NCBI GenBank assembly: GCA_900754145.1
Contig: CAAEBW010000006.1
Location: 1 to 22,080, forward strand
Length of the DNA: 22,080 bases
Reading direction: 5' to 3'
Origin: Clostridia bacterium
GTDB taxonomy: Bacteria; Bacillota; Clostridia; Oscillospirales; Acutalibacteraceae
The first letter of the stretch is position 1. Each line of letters begins with the position of its first letter. The position numbers and the translations under genes were made by a program. Below are positions 6,493 through 15,355 of this stretch, in pieces. The notes beneath the pieces were generated by a model. The model was not told where the DNA came from and did no database searches. It worked only from the letters and a program-made list of their open reading frames with translations.

Positions 6493-7125
6493 ATGAAAAA
6501 GGGTATCATCGGTAAAAAGCTCGGTATGACCCAGCTTTTCGATGCAAACGGAAACGTTGTTCCGGTAACCGTTATTGAAGCGGGTCCCTGCGTTATTTCG
6601 CAAAAGAAGACAGCCGAGAACGACGGATACGAGGCAGTTCAGGTAGGCTACGGCGACCTCAAGGCCTCTAAGGTAACCAAGCCGCAGAAGGGTCATTTTG
6701 CAAAAGGCGATGTTGCTCCGAAGAAGGTTCTTCGCGAGTTCCGCTTTGAGGACACTTCCGCTATGAATGTGGGCGACATTATTAAGGCTGACGTCTTCGC
6801 TGAGGGCGACGCTGTTGATGTTCGCGGCACTTCTAAAGGTAAGGGTTACGCCGGCACTATTAAGCGCTGGAATTTCGGAAGACTTAAAGAGACACACGGT
6901 ACAGGCCCTGTTCACCGTCACGGCGGTTCGCTCGGCGCCTGCTCCAGCCCCTCAAGAGTCTTCAAGGGCAAGAAAATGGCCGGACACCTGGGTAATGAGC
7001 GCGTAACCGTTCAGAACCTCAGTGTAGTTAAGGTAGACGCAGAGAAGAACATAATCGCCGTTAAGGGCGCCGTTCCCGGACCCAAGGGCGGAATCGTAGT
7101 TCTTTTCGACAGCGTTAAAGCTTAA
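6493..7125 (+). CDS. rplC: 50S ribosomal protein L3
   Basis: 210 residues, full length. The start [13 protein letters not shown] (4-16), the loop [16 protein letters not shown] (111-126) and [14 protein letters not shown] (135-148) are typical of L3. L3 binds 23S rRNA early in assembly and reaches toward the peptidyl transferase centre. AAAGGAGG precedes the ATG. rplD follows after 20 nt. Confidence 0.98.
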   Translation: MKKGIIGKKLGMTQLFDANGNVVPVTVIEAGPCVISQKKTAENDGYEAVQVGYGDLKASKVTKPQKGHFAKGDVAPKKVLREFRFEDTSAMNVGDIIKADVFAEGDAVDVRGTSKGKGYAGTIKRWNFGRLKETHGTGPVHRHGGSLGACSSPSRVFKGKKMAGHLGNERVTVQNLSVVKVDAEKNIIAVKGAVPGPKGGIVVLFDSVKA

Positions 7126-7145
7126 GGGAAGGAGTGTTTTAAATT

Positions 7146-7769
7146 ATGCCTAATATAGCAGTAGTCGATATGGCGGGTAAAAGCGTCGGTGAAATCGCGC
7201 TTAGCGACGCCGTTTTCGGAATCGTACCCAACGCGGTTGTAATGCATATGGCGGTTGTAAACTACCTTGCAAATCAGCGTCAGGGCACACAATCCACTCT
7301 CACCCGTACAGAGGTTTCAGGCGGCGGTAAAAAGCCGTGGAGACAGAAGGGAACAGGTCACGCAAGACAGGGTTCCACAAGAGCTCCCCAGTGGAGACAC
7401 GGCGGTATCGTTCACGCTCCGAAGCCGAGAGATTATTCCTACTCTCTTAACAAAAAGGTTAAGAAGCTGGCTCTTAAGTCCGCTCTGTCGGATAAGGTAG
7501 CTACAGGCGATATGATAGTTCTCGACGAGTTAAAGCTCGACACCTACAAGACCAAGACCGTTGCGGATTGCTTAAAGGCTATCGGCGCGGGCAAGAAGAC
7601 CCTTGTAGTTCTTGAGGACAACAACGCCTACGCCGTTAAGAGCATTGCTAACATCGCGGGTGCTAAGTCCGCGCAGGTTAACACGATTAACACCTACGAC
7701 ATTATCAACGCCGACACACTCGTTGTTGTAAAGAATGCCGTAGCAAAGCTTGAGGAGGTGTATGCATAA
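7146..7769 (+). CDS. rplD: 50S ribosomal protein L4
   Basis: 207 residues. The exit-tunnel extension GGGKKPWRQKGTGHARQG (59-76) is the L4 signature. L4 lines the peptide tunnel with L22 and is the autoregulator of the S10 operon in Escherichia coli; whether it acts on the leader here is unknown. The stop shares one base with the rplW start. Confidence 0.97.
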   Translation: MPNIAVVDMAGKSVGEIALSDAVFGIVPNAVVMHMAVVNYLANQRQGTQSTLTRTEVSGGGKKPWRQKGTGHARQGSTRAPQWRHGGIVHAPKPRDYSYSLNKKVKKLALKSALSDKVATGDMIVLDELKLDTYKTKTVADCLKAIGAGKKTLVVLEDNNAYAVKSIANIAGAKSAQVNTINTYDIINADTLVVVKNAVAKLEEVYA

Positions 7770-8062
7770 TGAAAGCCGCACAGGATATCATTATAGCTCC
7801 GGTAATAACCGAAAAAAGTATGTCGGGAATCGCCGATAAGAAGTACACCTTTAAGGTGGCAAAGGACGCTAACAAGATTGAAATTGCCGACGCCGTTGAA
7901 AAGCTTTTCAAGGTAAATGTCGCTAAGGTAAACACCGTCAATGTCAGAGGCAAGGAAAAGCGTATGGGCCGTTACAGCGGTTATACAGCTTCCTGGAAAA
8001 AGGCAATCGTTACCTTAAAGTCCGATTCAAAGCCGATTGAGTTCTTTGACGGTCTTATCTAA
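7769..8062 (+). CDS. rplW: 50S ribosomal protein L23
   Basis: 97 residues with the family pattern IIAPVITEKSM near the N-terminus, TFKVAKDANKIEIADAVE in the middle and a VNVRGKEKRMGR loop. L23 sits at the tunnel exit and docks trigger factor and the signal recognition particle. GAGGTG lies before the ATG inside rplD, which overlaps by one base. The gap of 118 nt to rplB is unusually long for this operon and carries repeats. Confidence 0.97.
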   Translation: MKAAQDIIIAPVITEKSMSGIADKKYTFKVAKDANKIEIADAVEKLFKVNVAKVNTVNVRGKEKRMGRYSGYTASWKKAIVTLKSDSKPIEFFDGLI

Positions 8063-8077
8063 TTCAAGCGTCTTTTA

Positions 8078-8094
8078 GGAAATCAAGGATTTCC
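8078..8094 (+). other. Short hairpin in the rplW-rplB spacer
   Basis: GGAAATC (8078-8084) and GATTTCC (8088-8094) form seven pairs around an AAG loop. No T-run follows. It sits 10 nt before the heptad repeat and may belong to the same inserted segment. Confidence 0.45.
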
Positions 8095-8104
8095 GGTGAT
8101 GTAT

Positions 8105-8146
8105 GAAGTCAGAAGTCAGATGACAGATATCAGATGTCAGATGTTG
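8105..8146. repeat. Heptanucleotide tandem repeat inside the S10 operon
   Basis: Six consecutive 7-bp units: GAAGTCA, GAAGTCA, GATGACA, GATATCA, GATGTCA, GATGTTG (consensus GATGTCA). It occupies the spacer between rplW and rplB. GACTTC at 8147-8152 could pair with GAAGTC at its start. It is untranslated and ends 34 nt before the rplB start. Confidence 0.85.
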
Positions 8147-8180
8147 GACTTCGCTAAGCCAAAATAGGAGAGTGAAATTA

Positions 8181-9008
8181 ATGGCAATCAAACATTACAA
8201 GCCTACTACTCCGGGCCGCCGTAATATGACCACAATGGATTATTCGGGTCTTTCAAAGGTGGCTCCCGAGAGAAGCTTGCTTGAGCCTATCAAGAAAAAT
8301 GCCGGACGCAACAGCTACGGCAGAATCACCGTTCGCCACAGAGGCGGCGGAAACCGCAGAAAGTACAGGGTTATCGATTTCAAGAGAGAGCGTTTCGGAG
8401 TACCCGCAACGGTTATGACTCTTGAGTATGACCCGAACCGTTCCGCTTTTATCGCCCTCGTTCAGTATGAGGACGGCGAGAAGCGTTACATCATCGCTCC
8501 GCAGGATTTAAAGGTGGGCGATGTAATAGTCAGCGGCCCCGATGCCGACATTAAGCCCGGCAACGCGCTTCCGCTCAATAACATCCCCGTAGGTACCTTC
8601 CTGCACAATATTGAGCTTTACCCCGGAAAGGGCGCTCAGCTTGCCCGTTCCGCCGGAAATATGGCGCAGCTCATGGCTAAGGAAAACGGTATGGCGCTTC
8701 TCCGTCTGCCTTCAGGCGAGCTCCGCAATGTACCCGCAGGCTGTATGGCTACCGTAGGCGTTGTATCGAATCCCGAGCACGCAAACGTAAATTACGGTAA
8801 AGCCGGCCGCAAGCGTCATATGGGCTGGAGACCTACTGTACGCGGTTCTGTAATGAACCCCTGCGACCACCCCCACGGCGGTGGTGAAGGTAAGTCACCC
8901 ATCGGCCGTCCGGGCCCTGTTACTCCGTGGGGCAAGCCTGCTCTCGGATACAAGACCCGTCAGAAGAACAAGCGCACCGATAAGTATATCGTAAAGCGCC
9001 GTAAGTAA
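8181..9008 (+). CDS. rplB: 50S ribosomal protein L2
   Basis: 275 residues, the usual length. [12 protein letters not shown] (52-63) and the C-terminal [14 protein letters not shown] (230-243) are the L2 hallmarks; H230 corresponds to the histidine near the peptidyl transferase centre in the bacterial family. The ATG at 8181 gives the standard [15 protein letters not shown] start and has AGGAGAG about 8 nt upstream. An in-frame GTG at 8172 overlaps the ribosome site and was not chosen. Confidence 0.98.
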   Translation: MAIKHYKPTTPGRRNMTTMDYSGLSKVAPERSLLEPIKKNAGRNSYGRITVRHRGGGNRRKYRVIDFKRERFGVPATVMTLEYDPNRSAFIALVQYEDGEKRYIIAPQDLKVGDVIVSGPDADIKPGNALPLNNIPVGTFLHNIELYPGKGAQLARSAGNMAQLMAKENGMALLRLPSGELRNVPAGCMATVGVVSNPEHANVNYGKAGRKRHMGWRPTVRGSVMNPCDHPHGGGEGKSPIGRPGPVTPWGKPALGYKTRQKNKRTDKYIVKRRK

Positions 9009-9030
9009 TTCGACGAAAGGAGATTTCATC

Positions 9031-9306
9031 ATGGGAAGAAGCATTAAAAAGGGCCCTTATGTGCAGCCTGTACTGCTCAAGAGAGTCAAAGAAATGAACG
9101 AAGCCGGCGAAAAGCGCGTGCTTAAGACCTGGAGCCGTTCCTCGACCATTTTCCCCGATTTCGTCGGACATACTTTTGCGGTTCATGACGGTCGCAAGCA
9201 TGTTCCGGTTTATGTAACCGAGGATATGGTTGGTCACAAGCTCGGTGAGTTCGCACCGACAAGAACCTTTAAGGGTCATGCCGGTTCAAAAACCACCGGT
9301 AAGTAA
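9031..9306 (+). CDS. rpsS: 30S ribosomal protein S19
   Basis: 91 residues. [11 protein letters not shown] at the start, [20 protein letters not shown] in the middle and [13 protein letters not shown] near the end define S19, which binds 16S rRNA in the subunit head beside S13. AAAGGAG precedes the ATG. rplV follows after 23 nt. Confidence 0.98.
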   Translation: MGRSIKKGPYVQPVLLKRVKEMNEAGEKRVLKTWSRSSTIFPDFVGHTFAVHDGRKHVPVYVTEDMVGHKLGEFAPTRTFKGHAGSKTTGK

Positions 9307-9329
9307 GCGGCTGAAAGGAGAGTTTAACT

Positions 9330-9668
9330 ATGGAAGCAAGGGCTACACTTAAATATGCCCGCATTTCACCCCGCAAGGTGAAGATTGTTATGGATTTAAT
9401 CCGTAACCAGGATGCTGACAAGGCTATGGCTATACTCAAGTTTACTCCTAAGTCCGCTTGCGAGTATTTAGAGAAGCTTTTAGCGTCAGCTATGGCGAAT
9501 GCAGAAAACAATCACAGTATGGATGTTTCAAAGCTTTATGTTGCCGAGTGCTTTGTTTGCCCCGGACCGACTCTTAAGAGAATCCGTCCGAAGGATCACG
9601 GCAGAGCCCACAGAATCTTAAAGAGAACAAGCCATATGACAATCGTTCTTAAAGAACGCGAAGACTAA
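9330..9668 (+). CDS. rplV: 50S ribosomal protein L22
   Basis: 112 residues. The opening ARISPRKVKIVMDLIR and the tunnel beta-hairpin near GPTLKRIRPKDHGRAHRI identify L22, which lines the peptide exit tunnel opposite L4. This is the site where insertions and deletions give macrolide resistance in other bacteria; the hairpin here looks normal. AAAGGAGAG precedes the ATG. Confidence 0.97.
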   Translation: MEARATLKYARISPRKVKIVMDLIRNQDADKAMAILKFTPKSACEYLEKLLASAMANAENNHSMDVSKLYVAECFVCPGPTLKRIRPKDHGRAHRILKRTSHMTIVLKERED

Positions 9669-9683
9669 GAAGGAGGTTAAGTT

Positions 9684-10349
9684 ATGGGCCAGAAGGTTAA
9701 TCCCCACGGCTTCCGTGTGGGCGTAATTAAAAACTGGGACTCACGTTGGTTTGCCAACGATAAAGTGTTCGGCGATACATTGGTTGAGGACTACAACCTC
9801 CGTAAATACCTGAAGAAGGCACTCTTCACAGCGGGTATTGCCAAAATCGAAATCGAACGCGACGACAAGCGCGTAAGATTACACATCCACTGCGCAAAGC
9901 CGGGTATGGTAATCGGACGCAACGGCAGCGAAATCGAAAAGCTTCGCGCCACCTGCCAGCAGATGCTCGGCAAGCCTGTCGTAATCAACATTGTTGAGAT
10001 TAAAAATCCCGACGCTAACGCACAGCTCGTTGCCGAGAATATCGCGGCACAGCTTGAAAAGCGTATTTCCTTCCGCCGTGCTATGAAGCTCTCAATAGGC
10101 AGAGCTATGAGACTCGGCGTAAAGGGTATCAAAACACAGGTTTCAGGACGCTTAGGCGGCGCTGAAATCGCAAGAAGCGAGCAGTATCACGAGGGAACCA
10201 TCCCGCTTCAGACCTTAAGAGCAGACATCGACTACGGTTTTGCCGAGGCAAACACCACCTACGGTCGTATCGGCGTAAAGGTTTGGATTTACAAGGGCGA
10301 GGTTCTTGCTGATAACCGCAAGGCTAAAAAGGAAGGAGGAGCCCGCTAA
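9684..10349 (+). CDS. rpsC: 30S ribosomal protein S3
   Basis: 221 residues. It begins with [16 protein letters not shown]-type RNA-binding motif, [10 protein letters not shown], is at 74-83, and the C-terminal domain has [14 protein letters not shown]3 lies at the mRNA entry channel and takes part in mRNA unwinding. AAGGAGG precedes the ATG. The stop shares a base with the rplP start, implying coupled translation. Confidence 0.98.
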   Translation: MGQKVNPHGFRVGVIKNWDSRWFANDKVFGDTLVEDYNLRKYLKKALFTAGIAKIEIERDDKRVRLHIHCAKPGMVIGRNGSEIEKLRATCQQMLGKPVVINIVEIKNPDANAQLVAENIAAQLEKRISFRRAMKLSIGRAMRLGVKGIKTQVSGRLGGAEIARSEQYHEGTIPLQTLRADIDYGFAEANTTYGRIGVKVWIYKGEVLADNRKAKKEGGAR

Positions 10350-10774
10350 TGTTAATGCCGAAGCGCGTTAAATACCGCAGAGTACACCGCGGCCGTCTTA
10401 CGGGTACAGCCTCAAGGGGCACAACAGTAACCCACGGCGATTTCGGTCTTCAGGCTTTAGAGCCCGCGTGGATAACCTCCAATCAGATCGAAGCTGCCCG
10501 TATCGCTATGACACGTTATATCAAGCGTGGCGGTCAGGTATGGATTAAGATTTTCCCGGATAAGCCGATTACAGAGAAGCCGGCTGAAACCCGAATGGGT
10601 TCAGGTAAAGGCTCTCCCGAATACTGGGTAGCGGTCGTTAAGCCCGGCCGTGTAATGTTCGAGATCGGCGGAGTAAGCGAGGAGCTCGCCCGTGAGGCTA
10701 TGCGTCTCGCCGCAAACAAACTTCCTATTAAGTGCAAGTTTGTAACTAAGCAGGAAATGGGTGGTGAGCAGTAA
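10349..10774 (+). CDS. rplP: 50S ribosomal protein L16
   Basis: 141 residues starting [19 protein letters not shown], the common bacterial start; the second in-frame ATG three codons in is not needed. [15 protein letters not shown] is the conserved loop near the A-site tRNA. AAGGAGGAG within the rpsC end serves as ribosome site. It overlaps rpmC by one base. Confidence 0.98.
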   Translation: MLMPKRVKYRRVHRGRLTGTASRGTTVTHGDFGLQALEPAWITSNQIEAARIAMTRYIKRGGQVWIKIFPDKPITEKPAETRMGSGKGSPEYWVAVVKPGRVMFEIGGVSEELAREAMRLAANKLPIKCKFVTKQEMGGEQ

Positions 10775-10983
10775 TGAATGCAAAGGAAATCAGACAGAGC
10801 ACTTTGCCCGAGCTTAATGAGCAGTTGACAAAGCTTAAAGAAGAATTATTTAATCTGCGTTTCCAACTCGCCATTAATCAGCTCGAAAACCCCATGCGTA
10901 TAGTTGCTGTCAAGAAGGATATCGCTCGCATTAAGACCGTTATTCGCGAGAACGAGCTCAAAAACGACAGCGCGAACGCTTAA
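10774..10983 (+). CDS. rpmC: 50S ribosomal protein L29
   Basis: 69 residues, mostly two long helices. It has [21 protein letters not shown] early and [18 protein letters not shown] later, the standard L29 pattern. L29 lies at the tunnel exit beside L23. The start overlaps the rplP stop by one base, with GGTGG upstream. Confidence 0.96.
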   Translation: MNAKEIRQSTLPELNEQLTKLKEELFNLRFQLAINQLENPMRIVAVKKDIARIKTVIRENELKNDSANA

Positions 10984-11002
10984 AAGAGGGAGGAAAAGCT
11001 AA

Positions 11003-11260
11003 ATGAGCGAAAGAAACCTTCGTAAAACAAGAGTGGGCATCGTTGCCAGCGACAAGATGGATAAAACCGTTGTAGTTGCCATTCAGGACAATGTAAAGCA
11101 CCCGCTTTATAAGAAGATTATCAAAAACACAATAAGACTCAAAGCTCATGATGAGAATAATTCCTGTGGCGTTGGCGACAGAGTTCTTATTATGGAGACC
11201 AGACCACTCTCCAAGGATAAAAGATGGCGCGTGGTTGAAATAATCGAAAAGGCTAAGTAA
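11003..11260 (+). CDS. rpsQ: 30S ribosomal protein S17
   Basis: 85 residues with an OB fold. [21 protein letters not shown] opens the protein (conserved core [15 protein letters not shown]), and [15 protein letters not shown] is the second conserved segment. S17 binds 16S rRNA early in assembly. It is the last gene of the classical S10 operon, and GGGAGGA precedes the ATG. Confidence 0.97.
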   Translation: MSERNLRKTRVGIVASDKMDKTVVVAIQDNVKHPLYKKIIKNTIRLKAHDENNSCGVGDRVLIMETRPLSKDKRWRVVEIIEKAK

Positions 11261-11282
11261 GCCTTACAAGGAGGAAAACACT

Positions 11283-11651
11283 GTGATACAACAACAGAGT
11301 TACCTCAAGGTTGCCGACAACACCGGTGCAAAGGAAATTATGTGCATCCGCGTTCTTGGAGGCTCCAGAAGGAGGTATGCCAACATCGGCGACGTCATCG
11401 TGGCTTCTGTTAAAAAGGCCGCCCCGGGCGGTACTGTTAAGAAGGGCGACGTTGTAAAGGCTGTTGTGGTTCGTTCCGCAAGAGGTCTTCGCCGCAATGA
11501 CGGCACATACATCAGATTCGACGAAAATGCGGCTGTTATCATCCGTGATGACAAGAATCCGAGAGGAACCCGTATTTTCGGGCCGGTAGCCAGAGAGCTG
11601 CGCGACAAGGATTACACCAAGATCCTGTCCTTGGCTCCCGAAGTACTTTAA
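11283..11651 (+). CDS. rplN: 50S ribosomal protein L14 (GTG start)
   Basis: 122 residues, exact family length. [19 protein letters not shown] at the N-terminus, [13 protein letters not shown] in the middle and [15 protein letters not shown] at the end are typical. L14 forms an intersubunit bridge and is where the silencing factor RsfS binds. The start is GTG, supported by AAGGAGG eight nt upstream and by the conserved start. It opens the spc part of the cluster. Confidence 0.98.
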   Translation: MIQQQSYLKVADNTGAKEIMCIRVLGGSRRRYANIGDVIVASVKKAAPGGTVKKGDVVKAVVVRSARGLRRNDGTYIRFDENAAVIIRDDKNPRGTRIFGPVARELRDKDYTKILSLAPEVL

Positions 11652-11669
11652 TGGGAGGTAGAAAAGAAT

Positions 11670-11993
11670 ATGAGTAAGCTTCACATTAAAACCGGTGATA
11701 CCGTAATGCTCCTTACAGGAGACAAAAAGGACCGCAAGAAGACCGGTAAGGTACTTGAGGTCAGCCCCAAAGAGGGTAAGGTAATCGTTGAGGGCATCAA
11801 CAAGGTTAAAAAGCACGTAAAGCCGAAGAAGGCGGGCGACCCGTCCGGCATTATCGAGACCGAGGGCGCAGTTTACGCCTGCAAGGTTCAGCTTGTTTGC
11901 CCGAAGTGCAATAAGCCGACAAGAGTAGGAACCAAAATCTACGAGGACGGCAAAAAAGACCGCATGTGCAAAAAATGCGGCGAGACTTTTTAA
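11670..11993 (+). CDS. rplX: 50S ribosomal protein L24, zinc-ribbon form
   Basis: 107 residues. The N-terminal KOW motif region (about 5-38) has IKTGDTVMLLTG, and KHVKPKK at 48-54 is conserved. The C-terminal part carries CPKC (77-80) and CKKC (100-103), which should bind one zinc ion; many L24 proteins have lost these cysteines. L24 starts large-subunit assembly by binding the 5' end of 23S rRNA. GGGAGG precedes the ATG. Confidence 0.97.
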   Translation: MSKLHIKTGDTVMLLTGDKKDRKKTGKVLEVSPKEGKVIVEGINKVKKHVKPKKAGDPSGIIETEGAVYACKVQLVCPKCNKPTRVGTKIYEDGKKDRMCKKCGETF

Positions 11994-12011
11994 GAGTAGG
12001 AGGAACTGACA

Positions 12012-12551
12012 ATGTCAACATTAGCTAATGAATATAAAGCTTCAATAGCACCCGCATTGATGACTAAATTCGGCTACAAGAGCGTTATGCAGATTCCGAA
12101 GCTCGAGAAGGTCGTTATCAATGTAGGCGCCGGCGAGGCTAAGGAAAACTCCAAGGTTATAGACGCTATTGTCCGTGACTTAAGCCTCATCACCGGTCAG
12201 AAGGCAGTTCCCTGCCGCGCTAAGAAGTCGGTTGCGAACTTCAAGCTCCGCGAGGGTATGCCGATAGGTGCTAAGGTCACACTCCGCGGCGAGCGTATGT
12301 ATGAATTTGTCGAGAGACTTTTCAACGCCGCTCTTCCGAGGGTTAGAGACTTCAGAGGAATCAATCCCAACGCTTTTGACGGCCGCGGCAACTATGCTAT
12401 GGGCGTCAAGGAGCAGCTGATATTCCCCGAGATTGAGTATGACAAAATCGATAAGGTCCGCGGAATGGACATTATCTTTGTCACCACCGCAAAAACAGAT
12501 GAAGAGGCCCGCGAGTTACTCACACTTATGGGCGCTCCGTTTGCGAGATAA
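12012..12551 (+). CDS. rplE: 50S ribosomal protein L5
   Basis: 179 residues. [38 protein letters not shown] and the late [19 protein letters not shown] segments are diagnostic. L5 binds 5S rRNA together with L18 and contacts the P-site tRNA. GTAGGAGGA precedes the ATG. rpsZ follows after 11 nt. Confidence 0.98.
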   Translation: MSTLANEYKASIAPALMTKFGYKSVMQIPKLEKVVINVGAGEAKENSKVIDAIVRDLSLITGQKAVPCRAKKSVANFKLREGMPIGAKVTLRGERMYEFVERLFNAALPRVRDFRGINPNAFDGRGNYAMGVKEQLIFPEIEYDKIDKVRGMDIIFVTTAKTDEEARELLTLMGAPFAR

Positions 12552-12562
12552 GGAGAAGAAAT

Positions 12563-12748
12563 ATGGCTAAGACTGCTATGAAAGTTAAGCAGGCAAGACC
12601 TGCTAAGTTTTCTACAAGAGAGTACAACAGATGTAAAATCTGCGGTCGCCCGCACGCTTATCTTCGCAAGTACGGCATTTGCCGTATATGCTTCAGAGAG
12701 CTTGCCTATAAGGGTGAGATTCCCGGAGTGAAGAAGGCAAGCTGGTAA
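12563..12748 (+). CDS. rpsZ: 30S ribosomal protein S14, zinc-binding type Z
   Basis: 61 residues, the short form. Cysteines 24, 27, 40 and 43 (CKIC and CRIC) make a complete zinc site, so this is the zinc-dependent S14 common in Firmicutes rather than the longer zinc-free type. It sits in the head near S3 and S10. AAGGAGAAG precedes the ATG. Confidence 0.98.
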   Translation: MAKTAMKVKQARPAKFSTREYNRCKICGRPHAYLRKYGICRICFRELAYKGEIPGVKKASW

Positions 12749-12775
12749 GGCAGAACGCAAAAGGAGGTTGACGAC

Positions 12776-13174
12776 ATGCAAATCAGCGATACTATAGCAG
12801 ATATGCTTACGAGAATCCGTAACGCTTCTGCTGCAAAGCATGATTCGGTAGATGTTCCTGCGTCAAATGTAAAAAAGGCTATCGCCCAGATTTTACTTGA
12901 CGAGGGATATATAACAAGCTTTCAGGTCGAGGAAGACGGAAAGCAGGGCGTAATTCACATCACATTGAAGTACGGCCGCAATAAATCGCAGGCAATAAGC
13001 GGCATCAGACGTGTGTCCAAGCCGGGACTGCGTATTTATACAAACGTAGAGGATATGCCCAAGGTTATGAAGGGCCTCGGCATAGCAATCCTTTCCACCT
13101 CTAAGGGCATAATGACAGATAAGCAGGCGCGCAATGCCAATGTCGGCGGCGAAGTCCTCGCTTACGTCTGGTAA
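12776..13174 (+). CDS. rpsH: 30S ribosomal protein S8
   Basis: 132 residues. The start [15 protein letters not shown] and the C-terminal [21 protein letters not shown] are classic S8 segments. S8 binds helix 21 of 16S rRNA and represses the spc operon in Escherichia coli. I see no copy of that target here. AAAGGAGG precedes the ATG. Confidence 0.98.
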   Translation: MQISDTIADMLTRIRNASAAKHDSVDVPASNVKKAIAQILLDEGYITSFQVEEDGKQGVIHITLKYGRNKSQAISGIRRVSKPGLRIYTNVEDMPKVMKGLGIAILSTSKGIMTDKQARNANVGGEVLAYVW

Positions 13175-13189
13175 GGAGGTGCTTAAGGA

Positions 13190-13738
13190 ATGTCAAGAAT
13201 AGGAAAGAAACCTATCGCAATTCCTGCCGGTGTAGATGTTAAGATTGACGGAAGCAAGGTTACCGTTAAGGGTCCCAAGGGCACACTTGAGAACACATTT
13301 AATCCCGAAATCTCCATCGCGGTAGAGGGCAGCGAGATAGTTGTCACCCGCCCGTCGGACGACAAAAATCACCGCGCACTTCACGGTCTTACCCGTACCC
13401 TCGTAGCAAATATGGTTGAGGGTGTAACCAACGGCTACTCAAAGACGCTCGAGGTTAACGGCGTAGGCTACCGTGCACAGAAGCAGGGAAAGAATCTTGT
13501 AATGAATCTCGGCTTTTCTCATCAGGTTATCGTACCCGAGACAGCCGGAATCACAATCGATGTACCGTCTCCTAACCAGATAGTTATCAGCGGTGCAGAT
13601 AAGCAGCAGGTCGGTCAGTTTGCCGCGGAGGTTCGCGAGAAGCGTCCGCCCGAGCCGTACAAGGGCAAGGGTATTAAGTACGCCGACGAGCATATCCGCC
13701 GCAAGGAAGGTAAGGCCGCCAAGGGTGCTAAGAAATAA
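13190..13738 (+). CDS. rplF: 50S ribosomal protein L6
   Basis: 182 residues with the duplicated L6 fold. [17 protein letters not shown] opens it, and the C-terminal rRNA-binding part has [14 protein letters not shown] followed by HIRRKEGK. L6 lies near the factor-binding site. AAGGAGG lies about 10 nt before the ATG, inside a 15-nt gap after rpsH. Confidence 0.98.
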   Translation: MSRIGKKPIAIPAGVDVKIDGSKVTVKGPKGTLENTFNPEISIAVEGSEIVVTRPSDDKNHRALHGLTRTLVANMVEGVTNGYSKTLEVNGVGYRAQKQGKNLVMNLGFSHQVIVPETAGITIDVPSPNQIVISGADKQQVGQFAAEVREKRPPEPYKGKGIKYADEHIRRKEGKAAKGAKK

Positions 13739-13756
13739 TAAAGGAGTGTACAAACA

Positions 13757-14116
13757 ATGGTTAACAAGCCTGATACCAATAAGGCAAGACTTAAGCGCCA
13801 TGCCCGCGTTCGTTCTAAGATAAGCGGCACAGCGGCTTGTCCCCGCCTTGACGTATTCCGCTCCAACAGCAATATTTACGCCCAGCTTATCGATGATGTA
13901 AACGGTGTTACACTCGCGGCCGCGTCCTCAAACGAAAAGGACTTCGGAATTTCCGGCGGCAATGCAGAGGGTGCACGCAAGGTTGGAAAGTTAATTGCTG
14001 AACGCGCCGTTTCTAAGGGCATCACCGAGGTTGTTTTTGACCGCGGCGGATACATTTATCACGGCCGTGTCAAGGAGCTTGCCGAAGGTGCCCGTGAGGG
14101 CGGCCTTAAGTTCTAA
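13757..14116 (+). CDS. rplR: 50S ribosomal protein L18
   Basis: 119 residues. [20 protein letters not shown] at the start, [15 protein letters not shown] and [20 protein letters not shown] later are diagnostic. L18 binds 5S rRNA with L5. AAAGGAG precedes the ATG, and the basic N-terminus is normal for the family. Confidence 0.97.
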   Translation: MVNKPDTNKARLKRHARVRSKISGTAACPRLDVFRSNSNIYAQLIDDVNGVTLAAASSNEKDFGISGGNAEGARKVGKLIAERAVSKGITEVVFDRGGYIYHGRVKELAEGAREGGLKF

Positions 14117-14131
14117 TAAGGAGGAATACTT

Positions 14132-14635
14132 TTGGCTACAAATATTGACGCATCAACATTAGATTTAAAAGAGCGCGTAGTTGCTATAAACCGCGTTTCC
14201 AAGACCGTCAAGGGCGGACGTATTATGAAATTCGCCGCTTTGGTGGTTGTAGGCGACGGCAACGGCATTGTAGGCTACGGACTCGGCAAGGCAGGCGAGG
14301 TTCCCGACGCTATCCGCAAGGGAATTGAAGACGCTAAAAAGAATCTTATAAAGGTATCCTTAAAGGGTACAACCATTCCGCACGAGGTTATCGGTGAATT
14401 CGGCGCAGGCCGCGTTCTCTTAAAGCCCGCTGCTCCCGGTACCGGCGTTATCGCAGGCGGCGCGGTTCGTGCGGTAGTAGAAACTGTCGGCATTTCCGAC
14501 ATTCGTACCAAGGCTTTACGTTCAAACAATCCTTGCAACGTGGTACGCGCCACTGTAGCGGGTCTCGCTTCACTCCGCAGCGCTGAAGAGGTTGCTGCCG
14601 TAAGAGGCAAGTCCGTCAAGGAAATCATAGGTTAA
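14132..14635 (+). CDS. rpsE: 30S ribosomal protein S5 (TTG start)
   Basis: 167 residues. The N-terminal double-stranded RNA-binding domain includes [19 protein letters not shown], and the C-terminal domain has [20 protein letters not shown]5 helps control decoding accuracy and mRNA entry. The start is TTG, supported by AAGGAGG seven nt upstream; the next in-frame ATG would remove the conserved N-terminus. Confidence 0.97.
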   Translation: MATNIDASTLDLKERVVAINRVSKTVKGGRIMKFAALVVVGDGNGIVGYGLGKAGEVPDAIRKGIEDAKKNLIKVSLKGTTIPHEVIGEFGAGRVLLKPAAPGTGVIAGGAVRAVVETVGISDIRTKALRSNNPCNVVRATVAGLASLRSAEEVAAVRGKSVKEIIG

Positions 14636-14649
14636 GGAGGAGCAGCGTT

Positions 14650-14847
14650 ATGGCAACAAAGAAGGCTGCCGGCCTTAAAATAAAGCTGGTAAAGAGCACA
14701 ATAGGTGCTAAAAAGGATCAGATTGCTACCGCTAACGCTCTCGGTCTCTTCAAAATCGGCGACGAGAAGATTCAGCCCGATAACGAGCAGACCAAGGGTA
14801 AAATCAATAAGATTTCCCATCTTATCGAGGTAAGCGAAGCAAAATAA
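14650..14847 (+). CDS. rpmD: 50S ribosomal protein L30
   Basis: 65 residues, near the usual 60. [20 protein letters not shown] is the conserved L30 core. The C-terminal end ([12 protein letters not shown]) corresponds to the final strand of the family. AAGGAGGAG precedes the ATG. The 67-nt spacer to rplO is longer than most gaps here and holds two hairpins. Confidence 0.95.
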   Translation: MATKKAAGLKIKLVKSTIGAKKDQIATANALGLFKIGDEKIQPDNEQTKGKINKISHLIEVSEAK

Positions 14848-14855
14848 TCCTTTAT

Positions 14856-14888
14856 CCGTAAGTGTTTACGGAAATGCGGTTTAACCGC
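14856..14888 (+). other. Two adjacent hairpins in the rpmD-rplO spacer
   Basis: CCGTAA (14856-14861) pairs with TTACGG (14866-14871) around GTGT. GCGGT (14876-14880) pairs with ACCGC (14884-14888) around TTA. Neither has a T-run. They end about 12 nt before the rplO ribosome site AAGGAGG, so they may tune stability or translation. Confidence 0.45.
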
Positions 14889-14914
14889 GCTAATTAAGCA
14901 AGGAGGTGCGAACA

Positions 14915-15355
14915 ATGAAAATGCATGAATTAGCTCCGGCTTTCGGCTCTACTAAAGAGGCGAAGCGCATAGGCAGAGGTCACGGATCCGGAAACGGTAA
15001 AACAGCCGGTAAGGGACATAAGGGACAGAAGGCCCGTGCGGGTCACGGTATGAGACCCGGCTTTGAAGGCGGTCAGATGCCCCTTCAGAGAAGAATTCCG
15101 AAGCGCGGCTTCAATAATATTTTTGCCGAGGAATGGGTTGCCATCAATCTCTCCGCTCTTGAAGTGTTCGAGGACGGCGCGACTGTTGACGCCGCAGCTT
15201 TGGCTGATAAGGGAATCGTAAAGAAAGCTAACCTTCCCGTTAAGGTTTTGGGCAACGGAAAGCTCACAAAGAAGCTTACAGTAAAGCTCAACGCTTTCTC
15301 CGCGTCTGCCGCTGAGAAAATCAATTCCGTAGGCGGAAAGGCTGAGGTGATCTAA
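14915..15355 (+). CDS. rplO: 50S ribosomal protein L15
   Basis: 146 residues. The glycine-rich basic N-terminal tail ([20 protein letters not shown]) threads into 23S rRNA, followed by [14 protein letters not shown]. The ATG at 14915 follows AAGGAGG and gives the standard MKMHELAPA start; an upstream GTG at 14906 overlaps the ribosome site and is rejected. The stop shares one base with the secY start. Confidence 0.97.
   Translation: MKMHELAPAFGSTKEAKRIGRGHGSGNGKTAGKGHKGQKARAGHGMRPGFEGGQMPLQRRIPKRGFNNIFAEEWVAINLSALEVFEDGATVDAAALADKGIVKKANLPVKVLGNGKLTKKLTVKLNAFSASAAEKINSVGGKAEVI

Noticed and set aside
8105..8146. Possible CRISPR array
   Set aside because: Repeat units are 7 bp with no spacers between them.
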